Of a DNA stretch of 64,000 nucleotides, positions 52,574 through 60,792 are shown one piece after another; the stretch's first letter is position 1, and each line of letters starts with the position of its first letter. The stretch is taken from assembly GCA_963836605.1 (NCBI GenBank), contig CAWIKB010000009.1:434001-498000 (forward strand), given 5' to 3'. The notes beneath the pieces were generated by a model. It ran no database searches, had not been told where the DNA came from, and saw only the letters and a program-made list of their open reading frames with translations. This stretch comes from Bog-473 sp963836605. GTDB lineage: Bacteria; Actinomycetota; Acidimicrobiia; Acidimicrobiales; RAAP-2. The translations under genes were made by a program, and so were the position numbers.

Positions 52574-54043
52574 GTGCTGGACCTCCTTTCGGGCTTCGTG
52601 GTCGAACTGCGGCGAGCCGGCCTGCCGGTCTCGCTGACCGAGCACCTCGACGCGGCCGAAGCGATCCGCCACATCCCGCTCGAAGACCGGGAGGCTCTGA
52701 AGTACGCCCTGGCCGCCACCCTGGTGAAGTCCTCTTCGCACTGGCGCGCCTTCGAGACGGCTTTCGAGGTCTTCTTCGCGCTGCGCACGCCGGGATCGGG
52801 TGCCGCGCTCGGGGACGAGCGCAATGGTGAGGAGGGCGCGGACGGCGAGCAGGACGGGGCGGCCGGAACGGGCGAGGGTGGATCCCGCGGGCAGGGGCGG
52901 AGCTGGCAGGGGGGCGGTGGTGGCGAGGGGATGACGCCCGAAGAACTGGCCGAGATGTTGTTCAAGTCCCTGCTCTCGGCCGATGCCGCCCTCATGAACG
53001 TGGTGGCTCGCAACGCGGTGGACCGCTACGCGGGCATGGAGCCCGGGCGCCCGGTCGGTGGGACCTACTACCTGTACCGGACGCTGCGGAATCTCGATCT
53101 CGATGCCGTCCTGGCCAAGCTCTTGGGCCAGGCCCGGGCCGGTGCGGCGGGAGGTCAGGGTCTGACCGATCTGGAGGAGCGGCTGGCGGCCGACGAGTAC
53201 AAGGCCCGGATCGAGAAATTCCGGCGGGCCGTGGAGACCGAGATCCGCCAGCGCCTGGTCGAGGACCGGGGGGCCGAGGCGTTGGCCCGGTCGGTGCGCA
53301 AACCGCTGCCTGAGGACATCGACGTCATGCACGCCACGCGCGAGGAGCTGGCCGTGTTGCACCGGACCCTGCAGCCGTTGTCGCGCAAGCTGGCCGTCCG
53401 GTTGGCCCGCAAGCGCCGGCATGGCCGCAAGGGCCCGCTCGACTTCCGGGCCACCATGCGACGATCGCTCTCCACCGGGGGTGTGCCGATCGAACCGCGC
53501 TTCCGCCACCCCCGCCCCGCCAAGCCGGAGATCTTCGTCATCGCCGACATCTCGGGATCGGTCGCCTCGTTCGCCCGCTTCACCCTGCACCTGGTCTACG
53601 CCATCAGTTCGCAGTTCTCCAAGGTCCGGAGCTTTGTGTTCATCGACGGGATCGACGAGGTGACACGTTTCTTCGAGGGCGTGGTCGATCCGGCCGAAGC
53701 GGTGGCCCGGATCAACCTCGAGGCCGACGTGATCTGGGTGGACGGTCACTCCGACTACGGGCACGCGTTGAGCGAGTTCCACCGGCGCTGGGGGGACGAG
53801 GTGACCTCGCGGTCGAGCGTGCTGCTGCTCGGCGATGCCCGCAACAACTACCACGCCTCGGGGTCGTGGGTGGTCGAGGACTTCCAGCGCAAGGCCCGCC
53901 GGGTCTACTGGCTCAACCCCGAGCCGCGCGACTACTGGGGTTCGGGCGACTCCATCGTCGGGGAGTACGCCGCCCATTGTGACGACGTCGTGGAATGCCG
54001 GACCCTGCGGCAACTGGAGCATTTCGTCGGCAACCTGGCATGA
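52574..54043 (+). CDS. VWA domain protein, CoxE-like
   Basis: 489 residues. An N-terminal helical region (RRAGLPVSLTEHLDAAEAIR near 16) and an acidic Gly-rich linker (about 76-116) precede a helical middle. The C-terminal VWA domain starts EIFVIADISGSVASFARFTL near 317 with the MIDAS DxSxS, and WVDGHSDYGHALSEF near 388. Works with MoxR ATPases in inserting metals or remodelling complexes. AGGAGG precedes GTG at 52574. It overlaps the next gene by ATGA. Confidence 0.88.
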   Translation: MLDLLSGFVVELRRAGLPVSLTEHLDAAEAIRHIPLEDREALKYALAATLVKSSSHWRAFETAFEVFFALRTPGSGAALGDERNGEEGADGEQDGAAGTGEGGSRGQGRSWQGGGGGEGMTPEELAEMLFKSLLSADAALMNVVARNAVDRYAGMEPGRPVGGTYYLYRTLRNLDLDAVLAKLLGQARAGAAGGQGLTDLEERLAADEYKARIEKFRRAVETEIRQRLVEDRGAEALARSVRKPLPEDIDVMHATREELAVLHRTLQPLSRKLAVRLARKRRHGRKGPLDFRATMRRSLSTGGVPIEPRFRHPRPAKPEIFVIADISGSVASFARFTLHLVYAISSQFSKVRSFVFIDGIDEVTRFFEGVVDPAEAVARINLEADVIWVDGHSDYGHALSEFHRRWGDEVTSRSSVLLLGDARNNYHASGSWVVEDFQRKARRVYWLNPEPRDYWGSGDSIVGEYAAHCDDVVECRTLRQLEHFVGNLA

Positions 54044-54777
54044 GCGAAGCCCCAGCGGCCTCCGGGGTGCCCGACGAGTCGGCGGCTTCCGGGGTACCCG
54101 ACGGGGTGCGCCGTATCTTCCCGTCGCCCCCGGATGCCACCCGGATCGTCCTGGTCCGCCACGGAGAGGCAACCTGCAATATCGAGGGCGTGGTCGGGGG
54201 CCGACGGGGCTGCAGTGGATTGACCGATCTGGGGCGGGCCCAAATGGGGGCCGTGCGGGACCGCCTGGAGCGAACCGGGGAACTCGGTGAGGCCACAGCC
54301 CTTTATTCGTCCGTGTTGCCCCGGGCGATCGAGACGGCGGAATTGCTGCGGCCGTCCGTCGGCGGTGGCACCTTGTCGGTCCGGCGGGAGTGTGATCTCT
54401 GCGAGCTCCACCCCGGACAGGCGGATGCCTTGCCGTGGGCCGAGGTGGTCGATCGCTACGGCGTACCAGAGTGGGAAAGTGACCCCGATCGCCCGATTGC
54501 GCCCGGAGGGGAGAGTTGGACCGGTTTCGTGGCCCGGGCCGCCGGGGGAGTGCAGGAGCTGGCGCGGCGTCATCCCGGCCAGCTGGTGGTGGCCGCGGTG
54601 CACGCGGGGGTCATCGAGGCCACGATGATCGACTTCCTGCAGATTCCCCGGGCAGCATCGAGAAGGGGCTGGGTCCGCATCCTCCATGCCTCCCTGACCG
54701 GGTGGGAGTGGGTGCCGGGTGAGGCTCGTTGGGTGCTCCTCCGGTTCAACGATGCGTGCGGGGTACCCACCGAGTGA
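54040..54777 (+). CDS. Histidine phosphatase (phosphoglycerate mutase-like) family
   Basis: 245 residues. LVRHGEATCNIEGVVGG near 38 carries the phospho-accepting His and RHG motif, ALYSSVLPRAIETAELL near 87, and AAVHAGVIEATM near 187 the second His. The substrate may be a phosphosugar, nucleotide or phosphoprotein. The N-terminus contains ASGVPD twice from a 27-bp tandem duplication (54055-54108). Last gene of the obgE-to-phosphatase run. Confidence 0.88.
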   Translation: MSEAPAASGVPDESAASGVPDGVRRIFPSPPDATRIVLVRHGEATCNIEGVVGGRRGCSGLTDLGRAQMGAVRDRLERTGELGEATALYSSVLPRAIETAELLRPSVGGGTLSVRRECDLCELHPGQADALPWAEVVDRYGVPEWESDPDRPIAPGGESWTGFVARAAGGVQELARRHPGQLVVAAVHAGVIEATMIDFLQIPRAASRRGWVRILHASLTGWEWVPGEARWVLLRFNDACGVPTE

Positions 54778-55118
54778 ACCGGGTGCAGCGGATGAACCTG
54801 GTCGACTGGGTCAAAGGGCCAGTCCGGGTTGGGCCGCCATGAACTCAGGCGAAACCGTTGTGGCCGGGTGGGGTGGGGGTGGTGGGGCGTGGGGCGTGTT
54901 CCGGCTGATGGGGCTTGATCCGCCTGTATAGCTTCAGTCAACCTCGGTAGACGCCTAGGAAATTAGACTGAAGCTATACAGCCGACGCGACACCCTCGGG
55001 CCATCAGGCTGACGCGTGGAGCGGGTGCCCTCGCGGGGTGCCCTTGGGGGTGGACGTCCGCCGTGGGCCTCAAACCGGAAGCCCGAAAATGAACCCGAAA
55101 CTGTACGTGCGCCAGAAT
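54778..55118. other. Non-coding gap between convergent genes with G-rich tract
   Basis: No credible gene. The gap holds a G-tract cluster at 54866-54894 (four or more runs of GGG on the plus strand, a G-quadruplex candidate). A 16-bp perfect inverted repeat follows at 54924-54981, listed separately. The rest shows nothing I recognise. Confidence 0.6.
54924..54981. repeat. Perfect 16-bp inverted repeat, 26-base loop
   Basis: CTGTATAGCTTCAGTC at 54924-54939 returns exactly as its reverse complement at 54966-54981. It is AT-richer than its surroundings. It sits between convergent genes, so it could be a bidirectional terminator, but the long loop and lack of a T tract also fit a recombination site or insertion-element trace. 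Confidence 0.7.
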
Positions 55119-56477
55119 CTAATTCCGGAGGAATTCAGCAACCCGGAAGGCCAGGTCGAGTGACTGGCGGGCGTTGAGCCTGGGGTCGCAGGTGGTGGTG
55201 TAGCGCGCCCCGAGGTCGCCTTCGAAGATCTCCTCGGCGCCGCCGAGGCATTCGGTCACGTCGTCGCCGGTCAACTCGACGTGCACGCCACCGGGCCAGC
55301 TGCCGGCCTCGCGATGCACCGCAAAGAACGAGCGCAGTTCGGACAGGATGACGTCGAAGCGCCGGGTCTTGCGGCCCCCGTCGCTGGTGAAGGTGTTGCC
55401 GTGCATCGGGTCGCAGGTCCACACCACCGGATGGCCGGCGCCATGCACCGCGCTGATCAGGGGGGGCAGCAGGTCTTCGACCTTGTCCGCCCCGAACCGG
55501 GTGATGAGGGTCAACCGTCCCGGCTCGCGCTCAGGGTTCAACCGTTCGCAGAGCGCCACGGCTTCGGCCGGGGTACTGGACGGTCCGAGCTTGCAGCCCA
55601 GGGGATTGCGCACCCCGGACACGAATTCGAGGTGGGCCCCGTCCAACTGGCGGGTGCGCTCGCCCACCCACACCATGTGGGCCGAGCAGTCGAACCAGTC
55701 GCCGGTGAGCGAATCCATCCGGGTCAGGCTCTCCTCGTAGGGGAGGATCAGCGCTTCGTGGCTGGTCCAGAAGTCCACCTGATGGAGCCCGGCCTCGGCT
55801 CCCAGGTCGATGCCGCAGGCCGACATGAAGCGCAGGGCGCGGTCGATCTCCGACGCCACGAGCTCGTAGCGTTGCCCCTCGGCCGAGGAGGCCACGAATT
55901 GCTGGTTCCACTGGTGCACCTGTGACAGGTCGGCGAAGCCACCCTTGGTGAAGGCCCGGAGGAGGTTGAGGGTGGAGGCGGACTGCTGGTAGGCCTCCAC
56001 CATGCGGGCCGGGTCGGGGCGCCGGGCCTCCTCTTCGAAGGCCTCGTCATTGACCATGTGGCCCCGGAAGGCATCGAGCTCCAGGCCGCCGATCCGTTCG
56101 GTGCTCGCCGTCCGCGGCTTGGCGAACTGCCCGGCGATCCGGCCCACCTTGACCACGGGCACCCCGGCGGCGTAGGTCAGGGCCACAGCCATCTGCAAGA
56201 TGATCTTGAGCTTGTCGCGTATGGAGTCGGCCGAGAATTCGGCGAAGGACTCGGCACAGTCCCCGGCTTGGAGGAGAAAGGCGCGTCCGTTTGCCACGTC
56301 GGCCAGCTGAGAGGTCAAGCGCCGGGCCTCACCGGCAAATACCAGGGGCGGCAGCGTGGCCAGCTGGGCCTCAGCCTTCTTGAGGGCTTCCGCGTCGGGC
56401 CACTGCGGCTGCTGCGCGGCCGGGAAGCCGCGCCATGACGCGGCGTTCCAGGTTGCCTTCACTGGTGCGCTCGCCAT
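55119..56477 (-). CDS. 3-deoxy-7-phosphoheptulonate synthase, class II
   Basis: First step of the shikimate pathway, from PEP and erythrose 4-phosphate to DAHP. 452 residues, normal for class II (plant/mycobacterial AroG type). LLQAGDCAESFAEF near 67 has the metal Cys, KVGRIAGQFAKPRT near 109, WVGERTRQLDGAHLEFV near 269, and CDPMHGNTF near 352 the metal His. ATG at 56477 has TAACCT 6 bases upstream, so probably leaderless. Divergent from an LLM gene only 32 bp away. Confidence 0.95.
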   Translation of the reverse strand: MASAPVKATWNAASWRGFPAAQQPQWPDAEALKKAEAQLATLPPLVFAGEARRLTSQLADVANGRAFLLQAGDCAESFAEFSADSIRDKLKIILQMAVALTYAAGVPVVKVGRIAGQFAKPRTASTERIGGLELDAFRGHMVNDEAFEEEARRPDPARMVEAYQQSASTLNLLRAFTKGGFADLSQVHQWNQQFVASSAEGQRYELVASEIDRALRFMSACGIDLGAEAGLHQVDFWTSHEALILPYEESLTRMDSLTGDWFDCSAHMVWVGERTRQLDGAHLEFVSGVRNPLGCKLGPSSTPAEAVALCERLNPEREPGRLTLITRFGADKVEDLLPPLISAVHGAGHPVVWTCDPMHGNTFTSDGGRKTRRFDVILSELRSFFAVHREAGSWPGGVHVELTGDDVTECLGGAEEIFEGDLGARYTTTCDPRLNARQSLDLAFRVAEFLRN

Positions 56478-56483
56478 CCCGCC

Positions 56484-56501
56484 AGGTTAACGCCATAGGA
56501 T
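56484..56501. promoter_or_regulatory. Overlapping divergent leaderless promoters
   Basis: On the minus strand TAACCT (56484-56489) lies 6 bases before the DAHP synthase ATG. On the plus strand TAGGAT (56496-56501) lies 8 bases before the LLM GTG. Only 6 bases separate the two hexamers, so each -35 region would fall in the other gene's start and polymerase could occupy only one side at a time. Confidence 0.5.
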
Positions 56502-56509
56502 CGCCTTTC

Positions 56510-57439
56510 GTGGCGCCCTTCAGATTTGCCGTTCAGGTCTCCAATGCAGCTTCGACCGACGCCTGGCGGGCCCTGGCCCGCCAGGCGGAGGATCTCGGGT
56601 ACGCGACGCTCTACATCCCCGACCATCTCGATGACCAGTGGGCACCCTTCATCGCACTGACCGTGGCAGCCGAAGCCACCACGACCCTGCGGGTCGGCAC
56701 CCTCGTCCTCGACAACGACTTTCGCCATCCGGTGGTGCTGGCCAAGGAAGCGGCCACCATGGACGTGGTCACCGGCGGCCGTTTCGAGCTCGGCATGGGT
56801 GCCGGGTGGCTGCGTACCGACTACGACGAGTCGGGGATTCCCATGGAGCCTGCAGCGGTCCGGATCGCCAAACTGGCCGAGAGCCTCGAGATCATGCGCG
56901 CCATGTGGCGCGACGGCAAGGCCACCTTCGAGGGGAGGTACTACCAGGTGCGCGAAGCCAAGGGGACGCCGGCACCCGTCACCCCGGCTGGACCCCCGTT
57001 GGTCATCGGTGGGGGGAGCAAGGGCATCCTGACCCTGGCCGGTCGGTTCGCCGATACGGTCAGCATCGTGCCGAGCCTGGCTGCCGGGGCCGTCGGGGCC
57101 GAGGTGGCTGCTGAGTCCGTGGCGGAGAAGTACACCGACCGCGTGGAATGGGCCCGCCAAGCCGCGGGGGAGCGGGCCGATCAGCTCGAGTTCCAGTGCT
57201 GGACCGCCGCGGTGCAGGTCGTGCCGAACGCGGCGGAGGTCGCAGACTCCCTGGCACCGATGTTCGGTCTGACGCCGGATCAGCTGCATGCCACGCCGAT
57301 CGCGCTGCTGGGCACCACTGACGAGATCGCCGAGACGCTGCAGGCGCGCCGCGCATCGTGGGGCTTCAGCTACATCGTGGTGCACGAGGCCGAAATGGTT
57401 GCTCTCGGACCGGTCATTGCCCGACTTGCCGGCACCTGA
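56510..57439 (+). CDS. LLM-class F420-dependent oxidoreductase (TIGR03621-like)
   Basis: Luciferase-like TIM-barrel enzyme of 309 residues using F420 or FMN. RFAVQVSNAASTDAWRALAR near 4, YIPDHLDDQWAP near 36, RVGTLVLDNDFRHPVVLAKE near 64, GRFELGMGAGWLRTDY near 91 and PPLVIGGGSKGILTLAGRFA near 162. Substrate unknown. GTG at 56510 chosen from the -10 hexamer. It overlaps the nadD start. Confidence 0.88.
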   Translation: MAPFRFAVQVSNAASTDAWRALARQAEDLGYATLYIPDHLDDQWAPFIALTVAAEATTTLRVGTLVLDNDFRHPVVLAKEAATMDVVTGGRFELGMGAGWLRTDYDESGIPMEPAAVRIAKLAESLEIMRAMWRDGKATFEGRYYQVREAKGTPAPVTPAGPPLVIGGGSKGILTLAGRFADTVSIVPSLAAGAVGAEVAAESVAEKYTDRVEWARQAAGERADQLEFQCWTAAVQVVPNAAEVADSLAPMFGLTPDQLHATPIALLGTTDEIAETLQARRASWGFSYIVVHEAEMVALGPVIARLAGT

Positions 57440-58046
57440 GTCGCCGCAGCGCCTCGGGATATTCGGGGGGACCTTCGATCCCCCCCACGTGGGACACGTG
57501 GTGGCGGCCCGGGCCGTGCAGGACGCCCTCTCGCTGGACCGACTCCTCCTGGTGGTGGCCAATGACCCCTGGCAGAAGTCCCCCACTCGCCCGGTTACGC
57601 CGGCCGAGGATCGGTTCGCCCTGACCCAGGCCATGGCCACGGGCATCCCGGGCGCCGAAGCCAGCCGCCTGGAGCTCGACCGGGGCGGCCCCAGCTACAG
57701 CGTGGACACCGTGGAGGAAGTCCGGGACCAAGAGCTGCGGGCCCGCCGCCCCGCCCCCGACATCTTCCTCGTCGTCGGGGCCGATCTGGTTCCCGACCTG
57801 GGGTCCTGGGAACGGGCGCACGATCTGGCCCAGCTGGTCACCCTGGTCGTGGTGTCCCGCCCGACGACCCCCCGACCTCCGGCCCCCCTCGGTTGGACGA
57901 CGCTCTGGGTCGAGGGACCCCAGGTCGACGTGTCCAGCTCGGCGGTCCGGGAGGCGCTGGCCCGGGCCGAGGACCTCGCCGGGCTGGTGCCTCCAGAAGT
58001 AATCCATTGCATTGAGCGCCACGATCTGTACGCTGTCGGCAGATGA
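57417..58046 (+). CDS. nadD: Nicotinate-nucleotide adenylyltransferase
   Basis: Adenylates nicotinate mononucleotide in NAD synthesis. About 209 residues: RLGIFGGTFDPPHVGHVVAA near 13 (nucleotide-binding GxFDPxHxGH), NDPWQKSP near 49, VVGADLVPDLGSW near 123, and VDVSSSAVREAL near 180 (ISSTxxR). No ATG or GTG fits; TTG at 57417 or 57426 are the candidates, both inside the LLM gene. Followed by a small membrane protein and rsfS as one unit. Confidence 0.88.
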   Translation: MPDLPAPESPQRLGIFGGTFDPPHVGHVVAARAVQDALSLDRLLLVVANDPWQKSPTRPVTPAEDRFALTQAMATGIPGAEASRLELDRGGPSYSVDTVEEVRDQELRARRPAPDIFLVVGADLVPDLGSWERAHDLAQLVTLVVVSRPTTPRPPAPLGWTTLWVEGPQVDVSSSAVREALARAEDLAGLVPPEVIHCIERHDLYAVGR

Positions 58047-58261
58047 GTGCCCTGCCGGCCCAGATCCCCGAACCGCAACACGGACCCGGGATCACTGCCG
58101 TGCCGGCCCACCGGCCGAGCTCAAGGGCCCGGGTGCAGGCAGAGCGGCGGTTGGCGCACCGGGCCGAACGCCGGTCCCGCCGGATCTGGGCCGTCGGTGG
58201 CTGCGCTCTGCTCGTCGGCTCGTTCGCTCTGACCGCCGGGATCTTGGACGTGCTCCATTGA
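58043..58261 (+). CDS. Small single-pass membrane protein
   Basis: 72 residues, unknown. A basic Arg-rich N-terminal half (RARVQAERRLAHRAERRSRR, about 28-47) precedes one membrane helix (WAVGGCALLVGSFALTAGIL, about 49-68), so N-in topology is expected. Start overlaps the nadD stop (ATGA) and its stop lies 23 bases before rsfS. Position in a tightly packed operon supports a real gene. Confidence 0.7.
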   Translation: MSALPAQIPEPQHGPGITAVPAHRPSSRARVQAERRLAHRAERRSRRIWAVGGCALLVGSFALTAGILDVLH

Positions 58262-58284
58262 CCCCTGCTGTCGACGAGGGCGAG

Positions 58285-58653
58285 ATGCTCGGTGTCCCCA
58301 CGGCGGCCGCAACGGCAGCGCGGTCGGCCGAGGCCAAGCTGGGAGAGAACACGGTGGTGCTGGCCATGACCGAGCTCTTCGGGATGGTCGATGCCTTTGT
58401 CATCACCAGCGCGTCCAACAGCCGCCATGTCCGCATGCTGGTCGAGGAGATCGAGCGTGCCGTGAAAGCGGGACACCAGCAGGCGCCCATACGCATCGAG
58501 GGTCTTGGGGACGCCACCTGGGTGCTCATGGACTACGGCGATTTCATCGCGCACGTCTTCCTGGACGAGACGCGGGAGTACTACGACCTCGAACACCTTT
58601 GGTCCGGCGCCCCCCGGATCCACTGGCGGGATGCCGTGGAGCACGCCGGCTGA
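58285..58653 (+). CDS. rsfS: Ribosome silencing factor RsfS
   Basis: Binds L14 and blocks subunit joining in starvation. 122 residues. GENTVVLAMTELFGMVDAFV near 22, ITSASNSRHVRMLVEEIERA near 42, and WVLMDYGDFIAHVFLDETRE near 79 with YYDLEHLW next are the domain's core. GAGGG precedes ATG at 58285; an in-frame TTG at 58258 overlaps the upstream stop and would add 9 residues. Confidence 0.93.
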   Translation: MLGVPTAAATAARSAEAKLGENTVVLAMTELFGMVDAFVITSASNSRHVRMLVEEIERAVKAGHQQAPIRIEGLGDATWVLMDYGDFIAHVFLDETREYYDLEHLWSGAPRIHWRDAVEHAG

Positions 58654-58662
58654 GCGGACGCC

Positions 58663-59295
58663 TCAGGGGGTGGGCGCCGCGGGCGCCGTTGTGGTCGTCG
58701 GCAGCGTGAGGAACTGGAAGAAATTCACCGGGCCGCTCACCTCGGCCCCGCTGGCCACCGGCACGCTGGTGCGTTGCCCGTTGATCTCGAAGACCACCCC
58801 GGTGCCGCCGCCGTTCTGGGTGGCCACCGTGAACACCACCTGGGACACCGCCAGCTCCGTCGAGTTCCCGGCGATCTGGGCGAAGGCGTCGTTGAAGTTC
58901 ACCGTGACGACGTTGCCGACGGTGGTCACCGAGAGCACCCGCACCGTGTTGGGGATGGCGGTCGTGGTCCCGCCGGCGGCCTCGGAGTTGGTGGGGCCCA
59001 CGATGAGCGCGGCGATGACCGAAGCCAGCGGCGCGGGCGAGACCACCAGCCGCTGCACCGACTTGAGTTGTTGGTCGGCGGCGAGCAGGTAGATCCTCAC
59101 CGAGACCAGCGATGAGAACGGGGGCTGGGTCGACGTGGTGGTGGGGGACTGGCGTTGGAGGAGGTGGAACGGCACGTGGCTCGGTGAAATGGTGCTGGGC
59201 CGGGTCTGGGTGGGGATGGCGCAGCCGGCGGCGACGGCGCCCACGAGGAGGCAGCCCGTCACCACCGAACCGGTGCGCCGCAGCCTCGTCACCAC
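58663..59295 (-). CDS. LpqB-like lipoprotein, GerMN domain only
   Basis: 210 residues. A signal peptide ends in lipobox VAAGC near 21-25, then a Thr/Ser/Pro-rich linker and a GerMN domain (SVRIYLLAADQQLKSVQRLV near 65, VTVNFNDAFAQIAGNSTELA near 129). In actinobacteria LpqB sits downstream of mtrAB and interacts with MtrB, but it normally continues into a beta-propeller and is near 580 residues. Here the propeller is absent. GTG start overlaps the mtrB stop by 7 bases. Confidence 0.8.
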   Translation of the reverse strand: MVTRLRRTGSVVTGCLLVGAVAAGCAIPTQTRPSTISPSHVPFHLLQRQSPTTTSTQPPFSSLVSVRIYLLAADQQLKSVQRLVVSPAPLASVIAALIVGPTNSEAAGGTTTAIPNTVRVLSVTTVGNVVTVNFNDAFAQIAGNSTELAVSQVVFTVATQNGGGTGVVFEINGQRTSVPVASGAEVSGPVNFFQFLTLPTTTTAPAAPTP

Positions 59296-60791
59296 TCGGC
59301 CTCCGGGTCACCCTCGGCCACCGGGAGGGCGACGACGATGCGGGCCCCGCCGCCGGGACTCGATTCGGCACGGACGTCTCCGTGCATGAGGCGCACGTGC
59401 TCGGCCACCAGCGCCAAGCCGAGCCCGGATCCGGTGCCCGTACCCCGGCGGCCGGACACGGGTCCGCGGAAGAACCGCTCGAACACCTTGGTCCTCTCGA
59501 GCGGATCGATGCCCGGACCGTCGTCCTCCACGCCGATCTCCACGTCGCCCAGGACACCCTGGACATCCTGGACACCCTGGACACCCTGGGCACCCTGGCC
59601 GTTCCCGCTGGTGGCCACGCTGCTCACCGTCACCGCGGTGGCCCCTCCGCCGTAGTTCGCCGCGTTCTCCAACAGGTTGGCCATCACCCGTTCGAACCGG
59701 CGCTTGTCGACGTTGACCCGGAGCGAGCGCACCTCGGGCCTGATCACCATCTGGGGCGCGACGTCCTCCTGACCGAGGGTGCGCAGGCCGGCATCGACGG
59801 CCCGCTGCACGAGTTCGCTCACGTTGACCTCTTCGAGGAACACGTCGACCGAGCCCGCGTCGACCCGCGACATCTCGAGCAGGTCACCCACCATGCGTTG
59901 GAATCGCCGCAGGTCCTCACTCAGCAACTGCAGAGCCCGCTGCGCCCGCGGCGGCAGGGCGTCGCGGTCACCCTCGAGCACTTCCAGCGAGGCCGAGAGT
60001 GTGGTCAGCGGCGAGCGCAACTCGTGGCTGACGTCGGAGTTGAAGCGGGCTTCGCGCTCGATCCGGATCTGGAGCTGATCGACCATGGCGTTGAACGATG
60101 CCGTCAGCCCTTCGAGGTCGGGATCGGCCGTGGCCGGTTTGAGGCGGGTGCCGAGCTGGCCCCCGGCGATGGCCGCGGCCGCCCGGGAGACGCCGGCCAG
60201 TGGCCGCAACGAACGGTCGCTGGCGAAGCGGCCCAGGGCGGCCCCGATCAGCGTGGTGACGATGCCGGCGGCGATGAGGGCGAGGCCCAGCACGCGCAGG
60301 GTGTGGTTGAGGTCGGAGAGGTCGAACACCTCGAAGTAGGTGGCGTGCACCGAGGGGATGGGGACGCCCACCACGATCTGGGGTTGGCTCGGGTTCCCGG
60401 CCAGGTAGGTCTGGGTGGCGGCCGACCCGCCGACCACTTCTTGCCGGAGCCGGGACGGGATGGACGAGGCGCCCACCGAGAGGGATGAGGAGTAGACGTG
60501 GGTGACGTTGTGGATGAGGACGGAGTGGGAATTCGAACCGGCATCGAGCGAGGCCAGGAGGTTGGCGTACTGGGTGTGGCCGAGCGAGAGGGAGCTCCGG
60601 ACGAGTGCCGCATTGGTGAACGCCTGGTGCTGAGCGGCCGACTCCCGCTCGGCCAGGAGGAAGTGCCGCGTGGTGAAGTACGAGAGGCCACCCATGGAGA
60701 AGGACAGCACCAGGGCGCCGAGGACGAAGATGGCGGTGATGCGGGCTCCGATGCCCAAGCCGTGCCAGGCCGCCCGGCGGCCGGCCGCCAC
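59289..60791 (-). CDS. mtrB: MtrB-like sensor histidine kinase
   Basis: Membrane sensor kinase of 500 residues. Two membrane segments (ITAIFVLGALVLSFSMGGLS near 18 and LGLALIAAGIVTTLIGAALG near 169) flank an extracellular loop. HAMP follows (about 190-242), then the H box FNSDVSHELRSPLT near 252, N box ANLLENAANYGG near 370, and G boxes VEDDGPGID near 410 and GTGSGLGLALVAEH near 445. Between N box and G1 lies a Gly-Val-Gln repeat (GQGAQGVQGVQDVQGV) not usual in the family. Gene order with mtrA and an lpqB-like gene supports the name. Confidence 0.88.
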   Translation of the reverse strand: MAAGRRAAWHGLGIGARITAIFVLGALVLSFSMGGLSYFTTRHFLLAERESAAQHQAFTNAALVRSSLSLGHTQYANLLASLDAGSNSHSVLIHNVTHVYSSSLSVGASSIPSRLRQEVVGGSAATQTYLAGNPSQPQIVVGVPIPSVHATYFEVFDLSDLNHTLRVLGLALIAAGIVTTLIGAALGRFASDRSLRPLAGVSRAAAAIAGGQLGTRLKPATADPDLEGLTASFNAMVDQLQIRIEREARFNSDVSHELRSPLTTLSASLEVLEGDRDALPPRAQRALQLLSEDLRRFQRMVGDLLEMSRVDAGSVDVFLEEVNVSELVQRAVDAGLRTLGQEDVAPQMVIRPEVRSLRVNVDKRRFERVMANLLENAANYGGGATAVTVSSVATSGNGQGAQGVQGVQDVQGVLGDVEIGVEDDGPGIDPLERTKVFERFFRGPVSGRRGTGTGSGLGLALVAEHVRLMHGDVRAESSPGGGARIVVALPVAEGDPEAEW

Positions 60792-60792
60792 C

